Assembly (NCBI GenBank): GCA_012799495.1
Contig: JAAZLD010000099.1
Coordinates: 1 to 6,624, forward strand
Source: Desulfitobacterium sp.
GTDB taxonomy: Bacteria; Bacillota; Desulfitobacteriia; Desulfitobacteriales; Desulfitobacteriaceae
Length of the DNA: 6,624 bases
Reading direction: 5' to 3'
Positions 1-5,305 of this stretch are shown here, in pieces. The translations under genes were made by a program, and so were the position numbers. The notes under the pieces are model-generated. The model searched no databases. It was not told the DNA's origin and was given only the letters and a program-made list of their open reading frames with translations. Each line of letters opens with the position of its first letter. Positions within the stretch are counted from its first letter, which is position 1.

Positions 1-881
1 CTTCTTCTTTGTTCTTTTCCCTTTTTGACTATTAAGTTTGGAGAAGATTGTACTCTTTTTTTCCCTGGAATGAACTGTTTAAAGTCAAAGCTAACACTAT
101 TCTTACCAATTAAATCTTCACGTTTTGTATAGGGGTGAAGGTCTTCAGAAGTATTTCCTAAAAGGCCTTGATTCTTTTTATTAGTACCGCTCTCCTTGGT
201 TACCAAGTTTACTATTTTTTCAAAGGTATTCCCAATCTCAGTGATATCCTCAGAACCACCATTATTGAGAAGAGTTTTTTCAATCATTAGAGCTCCTAAG
301 CAAAGGATTTGAAATACCCATTCTGGTAATTCACCATAAGGATTGATAATACTGATAACTCCAATAATATTACCTGACTGAGCATGGATTGGTGCTGCTA
401 CGCAACTATAGGCATGAAGCCACATGGCAAAATGTTCAAACCCTTCTACTCTAATAGGTATATCTTCCTTGAATGCAATACCAATACTATTGGTCCCTAG
501 AGCTTCCTCGCTACAGTTAAAGCCTATAACAGGAGGAAAAATCGAGTTCCCATAACCTTCAAGAGAATACCCATCAGCATCATAAAACTCTATATAATTT
601 TTTCCGCTTAACCGGCAAATTTCTCGCATAATAGGCCGTGATATCCTAAGGATAGTTGCCATTTTTTCTTGCCTAAGTTTTAGTTCTTTACGGGATAAGG
701 GTTTTTGAAAGGCGGGAGGATCAGCTTTCTTACTACGCTCCCAGGAGCTGGCAATCACCGGACGCACCCCTTGGGTAATGATCCCTTTTTGCTGGAATAA
801 TTCCCAAGCTTGAGCCATTTTCTTCCCTCGGCCAGGGATATATATGTTATTCGTAAAACCATTGATAGGTACTGAATCCAT
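1..881 (-). CDS. Sigma-54-dependent transcriptional activator, AcoR/GAF type (N-terminal 293 residues, cut by window edge)
   Basis: The leftward frame is open from an ATG at 881 to the window edge and is therefore partial at its C-terminus. AAGGAGG (890-896) lies 8 bases before the ATG and fixes the start. Residues about 38-50 carry the RPVIASSWERS signature seen at the N-terminus of AcoR-like activators. Residues about 75-200 fit a GAF sensor domain, with SEEALGTNSIGIAF (124-137), HFAMWLHAYSCVAAPI (150-165) and SGNIIGVISIIN (169-180). A polar, lysine-rich linker (about 205-293) follows. In this family the AAA+ sigma-54-contacting domain and a Fis-type HTH come next, but both would lie outside the window. 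The gene diverges from an aldehyde/alcohol dehydrogenase operon that has a clear -24/-12 promoter, so it very probably activates that operon in response to a small molecule bound by the GAF domain. The ligand (substrate alcohol, aldehyde or related compound) cannot be read from the sequence. The absence of a visible GAFTGA motif only reflects the truncation. Confidence 0.88.
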   Translation of the reverse strand, partial: MDSVPINGFTNNIYIPGRGKKMAQAWELFQQKGIITQGVRPVIASSWERSKKADPPAFQKPLSRKELKLRQEKMATILRISRPIMREICRLSGKNYIEFYDADGYSLEGYGNSIFPPVIGFNCSEEALGTNSIGIAFKEDIPIRVEGFEHFAMWLHAYSCVAAPIHAQSGNIIGVISIINPYGELPEWVFQILCLGALMIEKTLLNNGGSEDITEIGNTFEKIVNLVTKESGTNKKNQGLLGNTSEDLHPYTKREDLIGKNSVSFDFKQFIPGKKRVQSSPNLIVKKGKEQRR

Positions 882-931
882 AGAAATATCCTCCTTGTGG
901 CTATTTTTTTACTGAATATTCTGTATATTTA

Positions 932-962
932 ATTATAACACATGTTAATTTACAGTTGTTAA
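932..962 (-). promoter_or_regulatory. Probable sigma-A promoter of the activator gene
   Basis: Reading leftward, a perfect TATAAT (complement of 932-937) is preceded by TGT, giving an extended -10 element (TGTTATAAT, 932-940). A TTAACA (957-962) sits 19 bases upstream as a possible -35. That spacing is long, but an extended -10 tolerates a weak -35. The expected transcript start lies about 45 bases before the ATG at 881. The activator is thus likely made at a basal level by the housekeeping sigma factor, as is usual for sigma-54 activators. Confidence 0.55.
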
Positions 963-974
963 TTTTTTGTAAAT
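948..974. promoter_or_regulatory. Inverted repeat, candidate upstream activator site
   Basis: ATTTACA (948-954) and TGTAAAT (968-974) form a perfect 7-base inverted repeat with a 13-base spacer. The half-sites are 20 bp apart centre to centre, about two helical turns. The element lies roughly 110-135 bases before the expected sigma-54 transcript start, the usual place for an enhancer bound by a dimeric activator. It overlaps the spacer and -35 region of the activator's own promoter, so binding could also repress the activator gene. The region is AT-rich, so chance formation of such a repeat is possible. Confidence 0.4.
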
Positions 975-980
975 CTCTTT

Positions 981-999
981 ACACCTTTTCACACCTTTT
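981..999. repeat. Short tandem repeat ACACCTTTT
   Basis: ACACCTTTT occurs at 981-989 and again at 991-999, a period of 10 bases (one helical turn). It lies between the candidate activator site and the sigma-54 promoter. It could be a pair of half-sites on one DNA face, a bend-prone pyrimidine tract, or chance in T-rich DNA. Confidence 0.35.
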
Positions 1000-1057
1000 T
1001 TCAAGTGTTTTTTACCGCCACCCCCTTAAAGATAGGGACTCCCGACTTTCTGAATAT

Positions 1058-1073
1058 TGGCACTATTTTTGCA
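1058..1073 (+). promoter_or_regulatory. Sigma-54 (-24/-12) promoter of the aldehyde/alcohol dehydrogenase operon
   Basis: TGGCAC (1058-1063), five bases, then TTGCA (1069-1073) is an essentially perfect match to the RpoN consensus. The invariant GG (1059-1060) and GC (1071-1072) are separated by exactly 10 bases. Transcription should begin about 12 bases after the GC, near 1083-1085, giving a leader of about 33 bases to the GTG at 1117. The activator gene transcribed divergently next door is of the type that opens such promoters. Confidence 0.9.
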
Positions 1074-1100
1074 TCATTTCTACATCAAATCTATAAACAC

Positions 1101-1119
1101 AAAGGAGGTTGCCCATGTG
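1101..1119 (+). promoter_or_regulatory. Strong ribosome binding site with an ATGTGA start-stop overlapping the GTG start
   Basis: AAAGGAGG (1101-1108) is followed after 6 bases by ATG (1115-1117), which is immediately closed by TGA (1118-1120). The in-frame GTG of the dehydrogenase (1117-1119) shares the last G of that ATG and lies 8 bases after the GGAGG. A later in-frame ATG at 1129 is 20 bases from the site, too far for efficient initiation. GTG at 1117 is therefore the preferred start, with the ATG a competing start-stop element. Confidence 0.7.
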
Positions 1120-2631
1120 AGCAGTGTGATGGAATATCAACACTTTATTAATGGTCAATGGACTCCTGGGGAATCAGGAGAAACCATGGACGTTATCAAT
1201 CCAGCTACGCAGGAAGTTGTAGCTCAAGTCCCCAAAGGAACTGTCAATGATGTAAACAAAGCTGTAGCTAATGCTCGGGAAGCTTTTGAATCTGGAGTTT
1301 GGGCTAATAAGTCCATGGAAGAGCGTGCAGAAATTCTCTTGAAATTCTCTACTAATGTCCTCAAGAATAAAAACCGCCTAGCTTACTTAGAATCCCTTAC
1401 TTCTGGCTCCACAATCCGCCGTACTATGGGTATCGATGTAACAGCCGTTAGCGATGCCTTAAAAAATGCTGTTCAGCGCAGCCAAGAAATTCCTCTCTTA
1501 GAACACGCCATGTGTCTCCCATGGCATATCCCTCAACATAGTTATATTGTCCGGGAGCCCTTAGGGGTCTGTGCTGGTATCGTCCCCTGGAACTTCCCTA
1601 TGATTCTGGCCGCTTGGAAATTCGCTCCTGCCCTCATGATGGGGAATAGTATTGTGATGAAGCCAGCCAGCATAACTCCTATTACCCTTTTGGAACTGGC
1701 TAACTTAGCCCATGAGTCAGGGATTCCTGCAGGAGTTTTCAATGTGGTCACTGGTTCCGGTTCCGTGGTAGGTAATGCTTTAGCATCCCATCCCGAAATT
1801 GATAAAGTGGCCTTTACAGGTTCCACTGAAGTGGGACGCCAGGTGGCTCACATGGCAGCAGACGGAATTAAAAGAGTTACCTTAGAATTAGGTGGGAAAT
1901 CCCCCACTATCGTCTTAGATGATGCAGATTTAGATATGGCAACTAGCCTTTGTATTCATGCTTTCCTTTACCATACAGGCCAGGTATGTGAATCCGGTAC
2001 CCGGATGCTAGTTCCTCGGAAAATGCAAGATCAAATCGTGGAAATGATGATCGAAAAAATAAAAAAACTCCCCATTGGCAATCAACTAAATCCCGCCACT
2101 TCCATTGGACCTATTGCTTCAGCAGAGCAATTAGAAACTGTCATGAAATATGTGGATATCGGTAAAAAAGAAGGGGCTCAAATCGCCTACGGTGGAAACC
2201 GAATGACGGATGGAGCCTATGGCCAAGGATTCTTCTTTGAACCTACCGTTTTTGTAGGGTGCAATAACCAAATGACTCATGTCCGGGAAGAAATCTTTGG
2301 TCCAGTGCAATGTGTCCTTCCTTATGATGATGTGGAGGAAGCTATCGCCATCGCCAATGACAGCCCCTATGGTTTAGGTGCTAGTATTGCCAGTATGAAT
2401 GCTACTCGGGCTCAGTGGGTTGCCAAGAAAATCCGCTCCGGAACAGTCTGGATTAACACTCACCATATGTTACGGGCTGACGCACCCTTTGGCGGTTATA
2501 AACAAAGTGGCTATGGACGAGAAAACGGTGCTCATGTCCTCATGGAATACAGCCAAGTTAAACATGTTTGTCATAACCTGGTTCCTGATGCTAGTAAATA
2601 CCGCTACTTTAAAGTCTTAGGATTGAACTAA
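1117..2631 (+). CDS. NAD(P)-dependent aldehyde dehydrogenase (hydrolytic ALDH family)
   Basis: This 504-residue protein has the normal length for a soluble cytoplasmic ALDH that oxidises an aldehyde to a carboxylate. Numbered from the GTG start, it shows PWNFP (157-161, Asn159 of the oxyanion site), MKPAS (181-185, Lys182 in cofactor binding), FTGSTEVG (233-240), LELGGKSP (256-263, general base Glu257), GQVCESGTR (288-296, nucleophile Cys291) and EIFGPV (392-397). All catalytic residues are present. Where many NAD-specific members have Glu after KPA, this one has Ser185, so NADP may also be accepted. The substrate cannot be deduced. Longer frames reaching back to a TTG at 1057 are ruled out because that codon lies inside the sigma-54 promoter, upstream of the transcript start. 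An iron alcohol dehydrogenase follows 19 bases downstream, so the natural substrate is probably the aldehyde that enzyme makes. Induction is probably through sigma-54. Confidence 0.93.
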   Translation: MSSVMEYQHFINGQWTPGESGETMDVINPATQEVVAQVPKGTVNDVNKAVANAREAFESGVWANKSMEERAEILLKFSTNVLKNKNRLAYLESLTSGSTIRRTMGIDVTAVSDALKNAVQRSQEIPLLEHAMCLPWHIPQHSYIVREPLGVCAGIVPWNFPMILAAWKFAPALMMGNSIVMKPASITPITLLELANLAHESGIPAGVFNVVTGSGSVVGNALASHPEIDKVAFTGSTEVGRQVAHMAADGIKRVTLELGGKSPTIVLDDADLDMATSLCIHAFLYHTGQVCESGTRMLVPRKMQDQIVEMMIEKIKKLPIGNQLNPATSIGPIASAEQLETVMKYVDIGKKEGAQIAYGGNRMTDGAYGQGFFFEPTVFVGCNNQMTHVREEIFGPVQCVLPYDDVEEAIAIANDSPYGLGASIASMNATRAQWVAKKIRSGTVWINTHHMLRADAPFGGYKQSGYGRENGAHVLMEYSQVKHVCHNLVPDASKYRYFKVLGLN

Positions 2632-2650
2632 AGAAAGGAGGTCTTTTGTT

Positions 2651-3844
2651 ATGGGAATTCCAAGTTATTTTATCTGGGAATATCATTCCATCGTTGAATG
2701 TGGAGCAGGCTGCCGTACCTTCGCCCCCCAACGTTTCATGGAAATGGGTAGCAAGCGCATTGGAGTGATTACTGATAAAGGTCTTGTGGAAGCAGGGGTA
2801 GTAAGCCAAGTTACAGATATGTTCTTGATCCAATCTGGCGGCCCTCAAATCATCGGTGTTTATGACAAAGTGCAGCAAGATGCTACTATGAATATCGTCA
2901 ATGACTGTGCTCGGTGGTTCCGGGAAAATGCACTAGACGGAATGCTAGTTATTGGTGGAGGTAGTGTCATGGATACTGCCAAAGGGGTTAAATTCCTCTT
3001 GGGAACCCAAGGTAGTGATATCCGGAAAGCCCTCCCGAACAATGGCGCGTTAATGTTTCGCCCTTGGGGCAAACCTTTAAACTTCCCCAGTGTCTTCATA
3101 CCCACCACTGCCGGAACAGGCTCTGAGGTTTCCAATGTGGCAGTTATGCTCAATGAAGAAGAGCAAGTAAAAGCTAATCTTATTCATCCCTATATTATGG
3201 GGGAGGTAGCATTATTGGATCCTGAATTAACCCTTAGCCTACCTCCAAAACTAACAGCTGCCACAGGGTTGGATGCTTTAGGTCATGCTATTGAAGGAAT
3301 GTCCTCTAACCAAGCCAATACTATGTCCCAAGCTCTTAATTGCCGGTCCATTAAAATAATCCTGAAAAACTTACCTAAAGCTGTTCAGAATGGTAAGGAT
3401 CTAGCAGCCCGGATGGAGATGCTAGCAGCCAGTAATATGGCTATTATGGGCTTTTCCATGGGAGCTATGCTAGCGCCAGGACATAATATTGCCCATGCGG
3501 TGGGAGCAAAATTACGGATCCCCCACGGGGAAGCAGTCGGGATTGTTGTACCAGCCCTAATGAAACACTTCCCTCAATATTATGTACCATGTGCTGAGTA
3601 TCTAGCTGACGCTTTTAGTGTTGATCCCAGTATCACCAATCCTATGGAGATCATAGCTTTAGCTCGTGAGCGGATCCTTCAGTTAATGAATGATATTAAC
3701 TTTAGCCTCCAATTCCAAGTGCCTTTAGATGAGCAAGGAAGAAAAGATATTGTCCTAGCTATTCAAACAGATCCTAGTGTTCAAATGGCTATTCCTGAAC
3801 CGATCCTGATGAGTCTCGTTAAGGATTGTTTTCCCGAAAAATAA
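2651..3844 (+). CDS. Iron-dependent alcohol dehydrogenase (group III Fe-ADH)
   Basis: This 397-residue cytoplasmic enzyme should interconvert an alcohol and an aldehyde with NAD(P)(H). GGAGG (2637-2641) lies 9 bases before the ATG. The N-terminal Rossmann-like domain carries GGGSVMDTAK (102-111), and TTAGTGSE (152-159) is the conserved substrate/cofactor loop. The metal ligands expected from FucO-like enzymes are all visible: Asp208 and His212 in GLDALGHAIEG, His278 in GHNIAHAVGA, and His292 in PHGEA. His282 corresponds to the second histidine of the H-x3-H motif. Length and motif spacing are normal (His278 to His292 is 14 residues, as in FucO). It is the second gene of the operon, so it likely supplies aldehyde to, or detoxifies aldehyde alongside, the upstream dehydrogenase. 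Fe-ADHs have broad substrate ranges, so the alcohol (ethanol, longer primary alcohol, diol) is not identified. Confidence 0.93.
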   Translation: MGIPSYFIWEYHSIVECGAGCRTFAPQRFMEMGSKRIGVITDKGLVEAGVVSQVTDMFLIQSGGPQIIGVYDKVQQDATMNIVNDCARWFRENALDGMLVIGGGSVMDTAKGVKFLLGTQGSDIRKALPNNGALMFRPWGKPLNFPSVFIPTTAGTGSEVSNVAVMLNEEEQVKANLIHPYIMGEVALLDPELTLSLPPKLTAATGLDALGHAIEGMSSNQANTMSQALNCRSIKIILKNLPKAVQNGKDLAARMEMLAASNMAIMGFSMGAMLAPGHNIAHAVGAKLRIPHGEAVGIVVPALMKHFPQYYVPCAEYLADAFSVDPSITNPMEIIALARERILQLMNDINFSLQFQVPLDEQGRKDIVLAIQTDPSVQMAIPEPILMSLVKDCFPEK

Positions 3845-3872
3845 GACCCCAAACTAAACCAACAAACTAACT

Positions 3873-3914
3873 AAACAAAAAAGTCCATGGACTTAAGTGT
3901 AATTAGTCCATGGA
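3873..3914 (-). terminator. Hairpin with leftward-facing T-run (possible orphan terminator)
   Basis: TCCATGGACT (3884-3893) and AGTCCATGGA (3905-3914) pair as a perfect 10-bp stem with an 11-base loop. On the minus strand the stem is followed by C then TTTTTTGTTT (complement of 3873-3882), the form of an intrinsic terminator. On the plus strand no T-run follows. There is no intact leftward gene directly upstream of it, so it may protect the dehydrogenase operon from antisense read-through or be left over from a lost gene. The arms contain the palindrome TCCATGGA, so each arm can also fold on itself. Confidence 0.5.
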
Positions 3915-4032
3915 TCTCCGGTCTGACATAACATAGTCTAACATGGCATTGGTTTATCAAAGACCTAACAACAATATATCGCTAATGTGCTCGATCCTGA
4001 GCTCATTAATATACCTCCCCTTTCAATCCCCT

Positions 4033-4388
4033 TTAAGCTCTAGGCAATGCCCTATGGTTTAGAGGGCATTTTTTATCCCCCATAAAAACTAGCGATAATC
4101 TTTGCTGCTGGTAAGATAAAACTTGCCCTAACATAGTGCCAATTAACTTGGAAGCGATAAGTAAAATCACTAGTACTTTCACATCCTCATAGGGCCTATC
4201 TCCTTAAGGCTTGATCCGTTATTACCGCGGATTTAGGGTCTATAGATGGGTCAGTATAATTGTCGCAATGCTATTGATCATACCTGCTGAACCAGCTAGT
4301 ACGATTCTGCACTCTTAACCTACTCATAATGCCGAATATCTAGCTGCAAGAGCAACATAACCTTCCCTCTGAACATACCGAAACCTAC
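4033..4388 (-). pseudogene. Possible decayed membrane transporter, CPA2 cation/proton antiporter-like fragments
   Basis: Read leftward, VGFGMF (4388-4371) is followed after five bases (AGAGG) by EGYVALAARYSAL (4365-4327). Restoring one base would give GFGM-FRGEGYVALAA, which recalls the GxGM-xxRGEVAL motif of CPA2 Na+/H+ antiporters. The same frame continues, through stops, into the hydrophobic RIVLAGSAGMINSIATIIL (ending with a stop at 4240). After further stops comes a 56-codon open stretch (4203-4036) containing VKVLVILLIASKLIGTMLGQ, like the Lys-containing helix of that family. Against this, the Lys helix normally precedes the RGE motif but here it follows, so rearrangement, two fragments or coincidence must be invoked. 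At least six in-frame stops and one frame change mean nothing functional is made. The assignment is by eye only. Confidence 0.3.
4046..4074 (+). terminator. Rho-independent terminator, rightward
   Basis: AATGCCCT (4046-4053) pairs perfectly with AGGGCATT (4063-4070) around a 9-base loop, and the stem runs directly into TTTTTT (4069-4074). It is the first convincing rightward terminator after the alcohol dehydrogenase stop, about 200 bases downstream, and probably ends the dehydrogenase operon transcript. Confidence 0.75.
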
Positions 4389-4506
4389 ATTAGCCTACAT
4401 TTTTTCATTATCTTCCCTGATCTTCCCAGCCAAAAACCTTAACGAGAAACTCCTCTAGAAGTGTATATCCACCAAAGTTACATTATAAGCCTCTGTATAA
4501 CCCAAC

Positions 4507-4544
4507 AAAAATAGAAAAAGGAACTCTCTTAGGCAGTTCCTTTT
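4507..4544 (-). terminator. Terminator of the 142-residue membrane protein gene (potentially bidirectional)
   Basis: AAAAGGAACT (4516-4525) and AGTTCCTTTT (4535-4544) form a perfect 10-bp inverted repeat with a 9-base loop, 14 bases after the leftward stop codon. Leftward, the stem ends in a T-rich tail (TTTTTCTATTTTTG). Rightward it ends in TTTT, so it may also stop weak read-through from the left. Confidence 0.75.
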
Positions 4545-4558
4545 AATCTCACCTTATA

Positions 4559-4987
4559 TTACGGGATGTAACTGTCTTCCTTTTTAACCAGCGACCGAAC
4601 AAACAGTACTCCGGCAAGAACCATGAGCAAAATATGTGATTCATCTACAAGGAGAGCATTAACCGTTCCCATTTTTATTCCCGACATACCTACCCCAAAC
4701 CAGTACATCCAATAATGATTTGGAATAATCCCCAGCAAGAAAATAATTATCGGTATTAGGATAAACTTGCTTACCTTAATTTCTTTCTGGAAAATCTTCT
4801 TTAAACCCTGCCATTCAATCAGCAGACCAAAGAGAAATGCCAAGAGATTCAGTTTGATTATACTAGTGACTCCAGTAGAAGAAAATCTCTGTGCCGCCTC
4901 CTGGATCTCCCAGTGGGTTTTCCCCACCATAATAAAAATTACATATAGGCATACCCCAATAATTATTGGCCAAAGATATCTTTTCAA
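4559..4987 (-). CDS. Small polytopic membrane protein of unknown function
   Basis: This 142-residue protein was not recognised as a member of a named family. Four hydrophobic segments are visible at about residues 5-21, 42-58, 74-90 and 111-131, with basic loops (GLKKIFQKEIKVSK at 61-74, VRSLVKK near the end), so it is an integral membrane protein. The start is a TTG at 4987, supported by AAGGGGG (4997-5003) nine bases upstream. An in-frame stop lies just upstream, so no longer form exists, and the next ATG (residue 20) would remove the first helix. The segment between helices 3 and 4 (HYWMYWFGVGMSGIKMG) is rich in aromatic and glycine residues. The gene has its own terminator and a 318-base gap from the next leftward gene, so it is probably monocistronic. 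No catalytic motif is visible. Confidence 0.7.
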   Translation of the reverse strand: MKRYLWPIIIGVCLYVIFIMVGKTHWEIQEAAQRFSSTGVTSIIKLNLLAFLFGLLIEWQGLKKIFQKEIKVSKFILIPIIIFLLGIIPNHYWMYWFGVGMSGIKMGTVNALLVDESHILLMVLAGVLFVRSLVKKEDSYIP

Positions 4988-5021
4988 AATAAGCTACCCC
5001 CTTACTGAGTAATTATGCGAT

Positions 5022-5049
5022 ATTATGAACATCGGCCTCGGACTCCCAA
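5022..5049 (-). promoter_or_regulatory. Weak candidate promoter for the 142-residue membrane protein gene
   Basis: Leftward TTGGGA (complement of 5044-5049), 16 bases, then CATAAT (complement of 5022-5027) matches the sigma-A consensus at 4/6 and 5/6 positions. It would start a transcript about 30 bases before the TTG start codon. The rest of the gap up to 5253 shows an unused AGGAGG-like site on the minus strand near 5127 but no credible gene. Confidence 0.25.
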
Positions 5050-5253
5050 CAAGGCCTTTCTGGTGCGCCTCAATTCTATTAGATGAAAAAGTCTGAAATT
5101 TTAATCAACCTAAATTCCTTACGAACACCTCCTAAAACTCTTCTGACAGAGATACACAAATACAATTAAGCGCAATTAGCAAAAAACAGTTACTATCAGG
5201 TTGTTATGTCACTAATTTTCTAAATACATTTACCGAATACCCTGCCGTAATTA

Positions 5254-5299
5254 TAACAGAATAGGTGGAGGAATTAGAATCCCTCCACCTATTCTGTTA
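5254..5299 (-). terminator. Strong hairpin terminator of the secreted-protein gene
   Basis: The arms 5254-5271 and 5282-5299 are perfectly complementary over 18 bases (TAACAGAATAGGTGGAGG and its complement), with a 10-base loop. The hairpin begins six bases after the leftward stop codon. The following leftward bases are TATAATTA, AT-rich but not a classic T-run. Termination or 3'-end stabilisation is the likely role. Confidence 0.7.
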
Positions 5300-5305
5300 A
5301 ATAAT

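Larger units (their letters stand above)
3845..4558. other. Gene-poor gap of about 714 bases between convergent units
   Basis: No intact gene is visible on either strand; the open frames here are under about 60 codons. The gap contains a leftward-facing hairpin (3873-3914), a rightward terminator (4046-4074), a leftward terminator (4507-4544) and broken leftward frames that may be a dead membrane-protein gene. No tRNA, IS end or CRISPR repeat was recognised. Confidence 0.7.

Noticed and set aside
1057..1116. Longer start of the aldehyde dehydrogenase at a TTG, adding 20 residues
   Set aside because: The TTG lies inside the sigma-54 promoter and upstream of the expected transcript start. The added residues do not resemble an ALDH N-terminus, and a strong ribosome binding site serves the GTG at 1117.
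1542..1826. 94-codon leftward frame within the aldehyde dehydrogenase
   Set aside because: It is wholly inside a gene with clear family motifs and has no recognisable protein features; a shadow frame.
2399..2620. 73-codon rightward frame within the aldehyde dehydrogenase 3' end
   Set aside because: It is an out-of-frame shadow of the real gene.
2609..3153. Two leftward frames (89 and 97 codons) over the alcohol dehydrogenase 5' half
   Set aside because: Both overlap a well-supported gene and lack recognisable protein features; shadows.
3968..4020. Leftward GGGGAGG followed by an ATG and 13 codons
   Set aside because: It resembles a ribosome binding site plus start, but the frame ends after 13 codons with no coherent product. 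Probably chance or relic.
4767..5012. 81-codon rightward frame opposite the 142-residue membrane protein
   Set aside because: It is antisense to a frame with coherent membrane helices, a ribosome binding site and a terminator.
5080..5165. Leftward AGGAGG with a frame of about 25 codons
   Set aside because: The well-spaced start codon leads to an almost immediate stop and the longer frame does not use the site, so there is no credible gene.
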